A DNA stretch of 64,000 nucleotides from Smittia aterrima (taxonomy: Eukaryota > Arthropoda > Insecta > Diptera > Chironomidae), in NCBI GenBank assembly GCA_033063855.1, contig CP093829.1, positions 19,127,537 to 19,191,536 on the forward strand. The letters are read 5' to 3'. How positions within the stretch are numbered: position 1 is the stretch's first letter; every line of letters begins with the position of its first letter. The notes below the pieces were generated by a model, which was not told where the DNA came from, did not search any database, and saw only the letters and a list, made by a program, of their open reading frames with translations. The translations under genes were made by a program, and so were the position numbers. Positions 47,398 to 56,523 of this stretch are shown one piece after another.

Positions 47398-48264
47398 AGG
47401 GTTTTTCATCCGAAGGTTGGAACACCCTATTGTGGCCGCTTTGTCCGTCTTCCGTAGTCCGTCTTCCGTGGTCCGTGATTGAGATAACTTGCGAACGCGA
47501 TGAGCTAGCGAGTTCATTTTTTCATCAGTCGATGGAGAATTAAAATAGAAAATTTTGATTTCAAGGATTTTTGGCTAGCTCATCAGGATCAGGCCCACGG
47601 GCCCAATACCTGGAATCTCCATACAAAAAGACGATTTTCAGTTTTGAAATACGTTTTCTCGAAAACGGAAGCACATTTCAGCTGTGACTTGCTCACAAGA
47701 AGTGATCAGCATGTTGAATCGAGTGCATGGATTCTATATCTAAACAGATCTGGGTCCACCTCTCGCCAGCGCCAAGTGAAACTTCTTTTCCTTTGGAGTT
47801 AGAGCATTGAGTTGTTGACATAAAATGATCAGCTGTACTTGACAAAGCAACAAATCCTAGAAATTCCAAGCTCCACACATTGGATCCATCTCTGGTGAGC
47901 TCAGAGTGGAACTTCGTTCCCTTTGGAGTTAGAGCATTGAGTTGTTGACATAAAATGATCAGCTGTACTTGACAAAGCAACAAATCCTAGAAATTCCAAG
48001 CTCCACACATTGGATCCATTTCTGGTGAGCTCAGAGTGGAACTTCGTTCCCTTTGGAGTTAGAGCATTGAGATGTTCACATGAAATGATCAGCTCGACTT
48101 GACAAAGCAATAAATCCTAGAAATTCCAAGCTCCACACATTGGATCCACCTCTGGTGAGCTCAAAGTGAAACTTTGTTCCCTTTAAGTAAAATGTCCCCT
48201 TTAACCAGTCCGACGGATGAAAAACCCTACAGTAAGTTCGGTACGAACTGCTACTGCCACTTGT
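47398..48264. mobile_element. Non-autonomous Helentron-like element (HINE/DINE-1-like), copy 2, complete
   Basis: Begins agggtttttcatccg (47398..47412). The exact inverse, cggatgaaaaaccct, is subterminal at 48214..48228, giving an asymmetric inverted-repeat pair. The right end has a hairpin (agttcg-gta-cgaact, 48235..48249) about 14 bases before the terminus ctactgccacttg. The core has three 130-bp tandem repeats plus a partial one. The paralogous unfilled junction (gtaatttttgtaatat at 50930) shows insertion between T residues with no more than 2 bp duplicated. These are the features of Helentron-associated elements: a TT target, asymmetric inverted repeats, central tandem repeats and a 3' hairpin. 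No Rep/helicase gene is present. Confidence 0.75.
47761..48180. repeat. 130-bp tandem repeats (3 copies plus partial) inside Helentron copy 2
   Basis: Unit starts at 47761, 47891, 48021 and 48151, 130 bp apart, homologous to the repeats at 34421-35220 but with agctgtacttgac and aaattccaag variants. Copy number is half that of the first element. Confidence 0.95.
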
Positions 48265-48343
48265 TGTAATATGACGACGCAAATTGCATCGAAAGCATAA
48301 ATGAATTTAAATGGTGAAATATAAGCGCTCTCAGCGCAAACAC

Positions 48344-48700
48344 TCCAGGCTAAAAAAGACTTTTTTCTAAAATCTGAAGTGTTAGTGGGGTAAAAAACCA
48401 AATTTATTTTGGAAAACCTATCTTTTTTGAACGAAAACCTTGTTGTATTCGATAGGAAAAAAAGTTCGCCTAATATTAGTTAGTTTGCTTGATTTGCTCG
48501 TCATTGAGCTGAAACCTTGTTTTTATTTTCCTGGCTTCATGGCAATGAAGAGGACGATATTTAAAGATGTTTGTCAATCCACCTTCTATGGTTTAACTTT
48601 GACTAAAAAGAAAAAGATTTTAATATTTGGTTTCATATGAATAAAGTAAAGTAATAAATGAAAAATGGAATTTTAATTGCGTAAATGTAAATTGGTAATG
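48344..48700. other. Unassigned stretch between Helentron copy 2 and gag copy 2
   Basis: Sequence without a match elsewhere in the window. It contains a 66-codon non-ATG frame of basic, hydrophobic composition that I do not consider coding. It may be flanking DNA brought in with the gag fragment or remnants of its downstream part. Confidence 0.3.
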
Positions 48701-48811
48701 TTGATTATGACGGAGTCTCATATTCGAAGTTTCTTTGGGTTGATCACAAGGCTCTTCTGTGATTCAGTTGCTTCCTTTGGTTGATTGGGCAGCAAGTAAT
48801 GCGCTAATCGT

Positions 48812-50068
48812 CTACTCTTCCTCAAAAAATTCATTAGGCTGCTTAATAGTTGGCTGATCAGTTCCGTTCTTTGCATGCTTGAGAAAGTTTGAGCGAGTTT
48901 TCGTATCCATTCTCTGCAGAATGAGATAAAGTAATATAGAGTCGCATTTTTCAATGTTGAGTCCCAAAGCAGCGAGATTATGAATTGCGCTTTGATATTT
49001 CTGGGTGAAATTCAAGTAATCACTTCTCTTTTGCGCATCACTCATAGGCAAATCGCGAATGACATTAAGATGGTATTCTCGCGCGACAAAATTGTTGTTG
49101 AATTGTCTTTCTAAGATCAACCATGCCGTATCATAATTGGCTTCGTCAAGTGGTAAAGATCGGATCGAATCAAACGCCACTCCTTTCAATTTGTTTTGTA
49201 GAGCAGTGAATTTTTGGAAAGTTGTCATATCCATTGCATTCGTCACATTCTCGAACATTTTGCGAAAGCCATTGTAATCTTGCAGATCACCATTAAATTC
49301 TCTAATTTGACTTAACTTCTCAGTTTTAAATTCGCGTTTTCTATCCGAAAAAGCTTCGTTTTGTTTAATTTGATTTTGAACGAGCATGCGCAAAATTTCT
49401 TCCATTTGAGTCGGTGTCGCTTGCGTAGAATCTTCGTTGACAGCAGCAATCATTTGAGAAGCTTGAGACTTTGGCGGCATTTCAGATTGAATTGGATCGC
49501 TTAGCTGAAGAGATATTGGCAGAGGGTGTTCGATGAATTGTTGAGGGGGCATTCTTGTCGGATCAAATTGGAGTTGCTGAAACCTCCAAGCATTTTGGTT
49601 TGCAGCGGCAGCATTTATTTGTGCCTGGTACCCAAGCAGTTGAGCTTGATCGACTTGCATTTGCTGATACTCAGGGGACATAGTGATAATAAAAGCAATT
49701 GGATGACCGAAATTTGCGTTGCTTTGATAGTTATTCATTGGAAAAGAGCTTGAAGTGAATATTTGTGCAGCGGGAATCGAATTTCTCAAAGGAATTTGGT
49801 TTCCATTCATATCTCCAGCAAAGTCGTTTTGTTGCGAATAGGATGAAACTTGAGTTTGCGCTGGGTGATAAGAAGTTGCAGAAGAAATATGAGTAAAATG
49901 TGGAAGCATAAACTGAGTTTTGCTTGATGCACCCAGCGAAAAATGATTTTGTTGAAATTTTAAGAAATCTTCATCCAACTTTTGTTGCTTTTCTAACCGA
50001 CGACGTTCAAAATCTTCTTGCACAGTAATTGTCATTTGTGGAGATGATTGGGAGGCAGCTAGAGACAT
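48812..50068 (-). CDS. Gag-like protein of a BEL/Pao-type retroelement, open frame (418 aa)
   Basis: The frame runs from MSLAASQSSPQM to a stop after NEFFEEE. The first 220 residues are Gln/Pro/Ser/Asn-rich with a short charged helix (EDFERRRLEKQQKLDED). The C-terminal 180 residues (SQIREFNGDLQDYNGFRKMF ... FTALQNKLKGVAFDSIRSLP ... LILERQFNNNF) have the DUF1759 gag pattern of BEL/Pao elements, in which a phi-xFxGD stretch is followed by a helical capsid-like region. No zinc knuckle, protease, RT or integrase follows. The frame ends early, and the next bases continue in another frame. It is a gag-only remnant, open but probably not functional, and is the sister copy of 34008..35987. Confidence 0.75.
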   Translation of the reverse strand: MSLAASQSSPQMTITVQEDFERRRLEKQQKLDEDFLKFQQNHFSLGASSKTQFMLPHFTHISSATSYHPAQTQVSSYSQQNDFAGDMNGNQIPLRNSIPAAQIFTSSSFPMNNYQSNANFGHPIAFIITMSPEYQQMQVDQAQLLGYQAQINAAAANQNAWRFQQLQFDPTRMPPQQFIEHPLPISLQLSDPIQSEMPPKSQASQMIAAVNEDSTQATPTQMEEILRMLVQNQIKQNEAFSDRKREFKTEKLSQIREFNGDLQDYNGFRKMFENVTNAMDMTTFQKFTALQNKLKGVAFDSIRSLPLDEANYDTAWLILERQFNNNFVAREYHLNVIRDLPMSDAQKRSDYLNFTQKYQSAIHNLAALGLNIEKCDSILLYLILQRMDTKTRSNFLKHAKNGTDQPTIKQPNEFFEEE

Positions 50069-50767
50069 TGCCGAGAAAGGTTCCGACAGGCTCGTAGTTG
50101 GGGTATTTTGCTGCGAAATTATTTTTTATGTAAGCGAATCAAATTTTTATTGTTTTCATTATTTGAAAGTCTTACCCTCTATACAAGAAATAATTTCTTT
50201 ATTTAAAAGTCTTCTCTATGGCGAGCGAGAAGGAATTGGTTTTTGATTTTAATGTCTTTTGAAATTAACGGAGTTTTTGATTATTTTATCACTTCACGGT
50301 AAGGTATTTGGATTTAATCATGAAATAACTTTTAACTTTGTTGAAGGATCAGTTCACGGCTGGCTATTTCACGCCTTCTTCGGGTGAGAGGCTTGAGTTT
50401 TAATTGGGAAATTGTCTGAGTACACGCGATTCAATTTAAATTGATTAAATTGTTCACTGATTTAAAGATTTTACTCTTGAAGAGTGATGAGACTTAATTT
50501 TCGCTCGAAATTGTCTTTCTCTATGGCGAGCGACATTGGAATAATTTCACTGTTAAGTTATGTTCCTAGGGCAACTTAAGGAATTATTCACTTTGGTTCT
50601 TCTCTTGGGCTAGCAGCGAGGAAATTTTTGATCACTTTTTCGCGTCCGAACGTGAAATGTTTAAATTGAAATGTCTTTCTCTGTTTGAGCGACACTTGAG
50701 CGATAATCTTTACGCGATTTTGTCACATAGATAAAATTAACTTTCACAGTATTATCACTTTAAATTG
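50069..50767. other. Leader or LTR-like region upstream of gag copy 2
   Basis: The longer version of the region at 35988-36397. It carries related ctctatggcgagcga blocks at about 50216 and 50519, and a degenerate ctctgtttgagcgac at about 50680. This is consistent with an LTR plus untranslated leader of the gag element. Exact termini cannot be defined because no second LTR is present. Confidence 0.4.
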
Positions 50768-51015
50768 AATCGATGGTCTATTTGACCATCAATCGATTGA
50801 AAACAAGGCTTTTAAGTATTTCAATAAAAACCTGAAAATTGTGAAGAATGAAACTCTTTGCTTGAGGGTTCTAAGTGAACTGATTTTATTTCTATATTCA
50901 AAGAGAATGAGAGAATGAAATTGTAAGAGTAATTTTTGTAATATGACGACGCAAAGTGCATCGAAAGCATAAATGAATTTAAATGAAAAATATAAGCGCT
51001 CTCAGCGCAAACATA
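50768..51015. repeat. Junction repeat with hairpin, between units 4 and 5, unfilled
   Basis: Full version of the junction repeat with the palindrome at its left edge. The stretch gtaatttttgtaatatgacg (50930 onwards) is the empty-site equivalent of the insertion point of Helentron copy 2. Confidence 0.75.
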
Positions 51016-51017
51016 TT

Positions 51018-51063
51018 GATTATGTGCAAGTTCAAAAGTGATAGCTTGCATTAAAGTTGCTTA
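51018..51063 (-). pseudogene. P450 exon fragment at the unit 4/5 junction
   Basis: I-helix-end fragment as at 40254 and 44011, with a second private change (aaaagtgatagc). Confidence 0.7.
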
Positions 51064-51574
51064 TGTTGGCGGACATCAGAACTAAAAGTTCGTAGCAAGG
51101 ACTTTAATTTCTTATTTCGAAGTAAAATTATTGTCTCTTCAACAAAATCTTTAGTCTAATTTCTTTCGATTGACTTTTAGGACATTAAGTTTGATTTGTC
51201 TTTACTCGTTTATATTTATGATGTTCATCATCCACGTTTTCCCACAAACTTGCGACGCCCTCAAAAGGACAATTCCTTCAACCAATAGAAGGATAGTTTT
51301 CAATTTATTTGTTAATTTATTCATTTTTTGTAAATAATTTTATGGAAAAAGTTTTTTTAAAATAAAATTTATTATCAGTCCAAACCATTTCTAGAAGTCG
51401 ATTTCTAATGGTCTCGAGTTGATGTTTTGACGATGAAGATGCACGTTCGTGACATGTCGTTGAGGGCGTTTTTAAATACGACATTTCAGGTAGATCATTA
51501 TTGTTCTTAGCTTAGTTGTTGGCGGTAGTTTGGCAATAAAGGAGACCTTCGGCTATTTGCCTTAGTTCCTAGTT

Positions 51575-51592
51575 ATGCTAATTTATGCTAAT
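51575..51592 (+). promoter_or_regulatory. Paired POU-octamer-like motifs, unit 5
   Basis: Two atgctaat motifs 10 bp apart, upstream of the unit 5 F-box gene. Confidence 0.35.
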
Positions 51593-51865
51593 TTTTTTTC
51601 ATAATTTATAAAAAAAAATCATAATTGACATCATTCAACTTTTTCCATACGTAGGACACTACTTCTAACACCGTTCGACTCATTTCGCTCTTAACATTCG
51701 ATAAGGTAACATCTTAAAGTTTCCAAAAATATCTTTAAATTTATTTCAATTTTATTTCTTTTTAGATAAATCTTAAGCTCAGCACCGAACGCAACAAGTG
51801 AAGTGTCATTAAAACAAAATATTTCTACAGTGTTTCCGAAAAAACTCGAATTATCGGAAGTGACA

Positions 51866-53110
51866 ATGAATAACTTGGATCCGTTGGTACATTTTTCACG
51901 ATTTCTTGGCATTTCTGAGATGATTCTCAAAGATTTCAACGGCAAAGAGTTGTTAAATCTTTCTGAAGTCTCTCCAACTTGGTTCAGTTGCATCGCCTCG
52001 TCGATAGTGCTAATGAGAAACATAAAAATTGTCTTCAAAAGACACAGTTTGCTGTTACCGGAAGATTTTGATCTGCTGAAAAATAGCTCGAGACGATATC
52101 AGAACATTGAAACTCGACGAACAGCATTAGACTTCGATTCATACCATCCATTCGACTTAGACTACATAACAACATCGGAGCTTAATTTTTTCTATGAAAA
52201 GTCTCACAATTTTAAGAATGTTTTAGTTGATGTTTTATTTAGAAAAGCAGAAGATTTTTATAAATTTTTCTTATCAATCGAATCATCAGTTGAAAGCATT
52301 CATATCTATAATAGATGTCGTAAGAAATCGGTACATTTAGATGGTCTGGAAAGATTTATAGTCCCCGAAGATCTAAAGTTTCCGAAGCTGAAATATTTGG
52401 TCCTGACCAATGCTAACTGTATGTACTTTTACACTGGTTACTCCAAAATATTTTTAAATTCTGCTGCAATCGAAAATGTTGTATTTGGTGATGATCACCG
52501 TTTTAACTTAAGATATTTCACACGGATGCTTGTAAACTGCAATAAACTCAAAAGTCTCACGATTATAACACGTGACATAAATTCTGTGTTTGAAGAACCC
52601 TTCTCATATTGGGATCGATTGCAATTCAAACTCAAGGAATTGGCGTTACTTTATGACGGAGACGAAGAGATCTGCATCAACTTTCAAACCTTTCTTAAGT
52701 CACAAAGCGATCTCGAAAAGTTGTCGATCAATTTTGTGAACAAAGAAAAAGACTTTTTCGACGAGATCATGAACTTGCCAAAGCTCAAGATTTTATGTCT
52801 TGAAAATTGTGGTTCCTTCTCTGTTGACGATATTCCTAATAAAGTTTCCAACTCAATCACTGATCTGACATTGAGATATCATGTTGACGATGTCAGCTTT
52901 AATTTTTTGTTAAAGTCAATGCCGAATGTGACAAGACTCAGCATCCTCTCAATCGATGTATTAAGAGTTGAAATCTTGATTTCATTGAATAGAAAGTTTG
53001 AAGAATTGAAATTTAATCACTATACAAGAAAGTCTAAAAAGAAATTTTACACATTAAAAGGAGTCGACCGAAAGGAATTGGAGAAAATCTTAACAAGGAA
53101 AAGGTCTTAA
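51866..53110 (+). CDS. F-box/LRR-like protein, unit 5 (414 aa)
   Basis: Paralogue with the short C-terminus (KELEKILTRKRS). Distinctive residues: RRTALDF shared with unit 3, VLVDVLFRK shared in part with unit 2, KYLVLTNANCMYFYTGY, NVVFGDDHRFNLRYF, DRLQFKLKELALLYDG and TLRYHVDDVSF. The mixture of features shared with different units suggests gene conversion. The frame is fully open. It faces the complete CYP9 gene with 101 bp between stops, and both tails lie in the aataaattcaataataaaac stretch. Confidence 0.75.
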   Translation: MNNLDPLVHFSRFLGISEMILKDFNGKELLNLSEVSPTWFSCIASSIVLMRNIKIVFKRHSLLLPEDFDLLKNSSRRYQNIETRRTALDFDSYHPFDLDYITTSELNFFYEKSHNFKNVLVDVLFRKAEDFYKFFLSIESSVESIHIYNRCRKKSVHLDGLERFIVPEDLKFPKLKYLVLTNANCMYFYTGYSKIFLNSAAIENVVFGDDHRFNLRYFTRMLVNCNKLKSLTIITRDINSVFEEPFSYWDRLQFKLKELALLYDGDEEICINFQTFLKSQSDLEKLSINFVNKEKDFFDEIMNLPKLKILCLENCGSFSVDDIPNKVSNSITDLTLRYHVDDVSFNFLLKSMPNVTRLSILSIDVLRVEILISLNRKFEELKFNHYTRKSKKKFYTLKGVDRKELEKILTRKRS

Positions 53111-53211
53111 CAAGACCAATATTTCCTTGAGGGTTGTATCAATATGATTAATTTACTTAAAATAAATTCAATAATAAAACAATTCGATAAATTTTATGCT
53201 CTCAATATTAT

Positions 53212-54811
53212 TTATTTTCTCATTGATAGTTTCACATAAATTCTTTCATTGAATCCAGTTGAGCCTTTCGAGAATGTGAGCTTGGAAGGAGTTCTTCTTG
53301 TTTTTTCAATTCTAAACTTTGAAATAACTGAGAAAAGCAGAAGTTTTGCTTCTAGCAAAGCATAACGATTTCCAATGCACATTCTTGGTCCTAAGCCAAA
53401 AGGCAAGTAGCTTCCACTTTGAATGTTGCTTTTGTTTTGTTGACTGAATCGATAAGGATCAAATTTATCTGGATTTGGGAAAAACTTTGGATCCATTTGA
53501 ATCGCGCCGATTGGCACAGTTATGTCAACTCCTTGCATTATTTTATAAGTTCTTCCTGTTGTTTCGTCCTTCAGAGTGCAATCTTTCGAGCATTTGCGAG
53601 CAGTTATTCGAAAGGAAGGCCATTTTCTCAAAGCTTCATCCACAACCATTTCCAAAAATTTCATTTGGTTCAGTCGTTCATATGAAATCGTTTTTCCTTC
53701 AACTTCATTTAAAGTTTCATCAACTTCGTCGATTAAAATTTGTTGAACTTCTTGATTTTGTGCAAGTTCAAAACTGATTGCTTGCATTAAAGTTGCTGTC
53801 GTTTCGAAGCCGGCAAAAAAGAAAACGAAAGCTTGAGCAATCAAATCCTGATCTGTCCATGAAGATATTTGCTTGATTTTGGTTTCAGTTGAACTGTGTT
53901 CTGTTTCGAGCTTCATTTGGCCATCTTTGGCTTGAACGAGATGTTGAATGACATCGGGTCTGTGGAAGTTCCCTTTTTGTCTTCGTTTGAACTCGTTGAG
54001 TACATTTACTTCAAAGAAATCATGAACGCTTTTCCGAAATATTTGCTTACCGAGAAGCTTGTAGATCATTGGGAAAAATTTACGGAATAATCCTTTTACC
54101 GGTTGAGTGAAGTCGACTTCCATGTCATGTGCAATTTTGTATATCTCGCTCTCGTTATTTCGAACGCAATCGCCTTTAAAACCAAGAGCAGTCGTTGAGA
54201 TTCCATCAGCAGTTGCTCTAGCATAAAAGTCATGAGTTTCAATTTCAATCGCTCCGCTGTTAAGTTTTGCAGATTCTTCATGAAATTTAATGAAATCATT
54301 AGAACTATCTGTTAGCAATCCGAACATATATTTCATTTTTGAACTTGTGTAGATTGGCGAGAGCATCGTTCTCATATTTCTCCAATTTTGATCACGAAGC
54401 AAAATTAGAGATCGATCCAAAAGTTTGTCACCTTTAAGAATTGGTTCATTATTAACGAAACAATCAAAGTGTTTTATCATAATTTGTTTGATGAGAGCTG
54501 GATCCTTGATTCCAATTCCGTAGTATCCGAAAAGCCCATAAAATCCAAATATTCTTAAATCAAACGTTAATCAATTAGAAATTTGAATTTATTGAATTCG
54601 TTACTTACTTTTCATTTGGAAACATTTTGTAGATTCTTTCGAAAAAGTTGATCATTCCTTCTTTTTGAAGTAAGAGCTTCAAGAAACTGCCAACAAGCGC
54701 CAATGGTTTTTCGTGCGCTATCCCGAGATCTTCCAAAGGATTTTTACGAGAAAACTGCTTACCAATCCAATAAACTAAGCCGAGCAATAACAACGTAATA
54801 ACAACTGCCAT
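53212..54811 (-). CDS. Cytochrome P450, CYP9-family type, complete (514 aa)
   Basis: A microsomal haem monooxygenase of insect clan 3, probably acting on xenobiotics or endogenous lipids. Two exons: 54609..54811 and 53212..54553, with a 55-bp GT-AG intron (donor aa|gtaagtaa); total 1545 nt. The N-terminal anchor is MAVVITLLLLGLVYWIGKQF. The C-helix is WRNMR (125-129). The I-helix is AGFETTAT (315-322). The K-helix is EALR (374-377), followed by FDPYRF (432-437). The heme loop is FGLGPRMCIG (453-462) with Cys460 as iron ligand. KISY/QMKFLEMVVDEALRKWP and the DQ.WR.MR...SP segment are typical of CYP9. It is unusual in having no proline-rich hinge (PPGP) after the anchor; SRKNPLEDLG takes its place. 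It is the only intact P450 of the array; subfamily not assigned. Confidence 0.88.
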
Positions 54812-56523
54812 CTCAAAAGCTCACGTTTGTTTTGTTCAAAGTTTCGTTTTATACTGAAGAAAATATAATTCGAGCACCTCAATAAACTGTTTACATGCAA
54901 TTTATTGGGGATTTACTTATTTTACGGCGTGGCACTCAACACGAACTTTTGATAATAGACATGAACGTTCAATAATTTTTTTAGTTCACATTTTCAAAAA
55001 ATGAGGTTTGGAAAATTTAAATCCTTTTGTCGTAAATCTTTGTTAAAGTGAATGATGGAAACCACACTGAATTTCATTACAAACAACTTTAAATAACAAA
55101 CATATGTTTTAAAACTATCGTCTGAGTCATAAAATGTAAATAATCAATAGTAAACCAGTTTTTACGAGTTGAAAGTGATTCGAACTTTATATTTACAAAT
55201 AGTGAAGTTTTAATGAGAAAAGAACTAGAATGGTGAAGGTCATATCAACGTCGCAGATTGAACTTCAATTGTTTTTATCAAATCTGAAAAATAATAATAA
55301 ACAATTTTATTAAACATGAGAAAAAAGCTTCGGTGATTTAAAGATGATTCTTATATTGTTTTATTTCCACAAAAATGACTTACAAATATTTATTTTCCTT
55401 CAATATGATTTTATGCAATATTTTGTGATAAATAATCTTATACTGCCGGACCAATTCAAAGAATCATTTAATCCACTGAATCTGATAATGACTCGGCCGA
55501 CGTGTCTCCTAACTAATTAAATTTTATACAGGTTCTTTCTCTTTGAATGTTTTTTTCTTCTTCTAATTGTCGTGAAAAGTAACTTTCTTTTGATGAAAAT
55601 AAATTACTGAACAAGCAAAATATTTAAAATTTAATCACAAAGTTCAAGCAATTTTTTCTTTCATCGAATTGTTTAGCAAATGAACTAACGTTTCAGAAAT
55701 GTATCAAGCCTCAATTGCGTTCACCTTGAGTTAAGCTCACTTTGAATAATTGCACCGCAGCTATTAATTTTTCTTTTCATTAGTTGGACACAGAAGATTA
55801 TTTTGTTGGACATCTAGGCAAAAGTTGTTGGACTAAAATTTACGCAGCAAAAAGTTGTTTGACCAAGGCAAGCAATTTACGTTAATCGTCTCTGATAAGC
55901 TTTTATCTGAAATCTCTCGTGCCTAAGAGCGAATACGAGATAATTTAGATGAATTGTTTCGCTAAGGAAAAGATAAAACTATCTACTCGACAAGTTTTAA
56001 ATTTATATTTTTGTTATCTCGCATTTGTTTGTTGTTATTTTCGATCAGGAGTGTTCCATGAAACTTGAGCTGACCTACATCAAATATCTTCATGACTAGA
56101 AAATGAACATGCTCTCCAAATTTATCTTAAATCCCGTTTCAGTCAAGTTTCAGTTACAACTCCGATCTCGATGAATTTTGAAATGTGAAGAAGAATGAAA
56201 ATCAATGAACGGATGCGTAAGTTCATAAAGTTTCAAATATTGTCATCGAAATCTTTCGTAAATTTGAACAGTTTGAGTCAAATCAGTCTACGTTTATTTT
56301 AAGACGAAACCCCTGGCAATTCTCAGGGCAAAGTTTTCTATAAAGTTGACTCAATTTCGTAACTTTCATCCTCGGAGATTAAAGAAAATATTTCTCGTTG
56401 GTTTAAAATCATCTCTCTTGCTGCAAAATCACAAACTTTTCAAATCAAATGTATCTCTAACAGAGCAGGGAGACAAAAGTAGAGCTTTGGTGGGTAATAT
56501 CGGAAAAGCTTAAGTGGTCGCTA
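54812..56523. other. Intergenic between the CYP9 gene and the EEIG1 homologue
   Basis: The first 100 bp should hold the P450 promoter (minus strand). The rest is AT-rich with stops in all frames, and no array-type repeat was recognised. About 56300-56520 is presumably the 3' UTR and downstream flank of the EEIG1 homologue. Confidence 0.5.

Larger units (their letters stand above)
51062..54811. repeat. Tandem F-box/CYP9 array, unit 5
   Basis: Last unit and the only one with a complete P450 including its first exon. It is the best candidate for the ancestral arrangement. Upstream, about 20 bp of the tttcgagacaaataaac stretch is missing near 51538. Confidence 0.85.

Noticed and set aside
34113..48264. 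Search for a Rep/helicase or transposase in the two Helentron-like elements
   Set aside because: The internal sequence is short and made mostly of 130-bp repeats. No frame encodes helicase or HUH motifs, so both are non-autonomous.
31326..52038. Conserved minus-strand frame (MKTIFMFLISTIDEAM) in all five units
   Set aside because: It is antisense to the most conserved 5' part of the F-box-like genes. Its conservation follows from the sense coding sequence and recent duplication.
38898..53777. Plus-strand frames of 88-121 codons across the P450 genes
   Set aside because: These are antisense shadows of the P450 exons, repeated because the P450s are repeated. No start or domain support.
30545..54811. 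Reading the F-box/CYP9 array as a selfish toxin-antidote system
   Set aside because: Tandem F-box genes invite the idea, but nothing in the sequence shows toxicity or linkage distortion. The tail-to-tail P450s have a simpler reading as hitchhiking copies.
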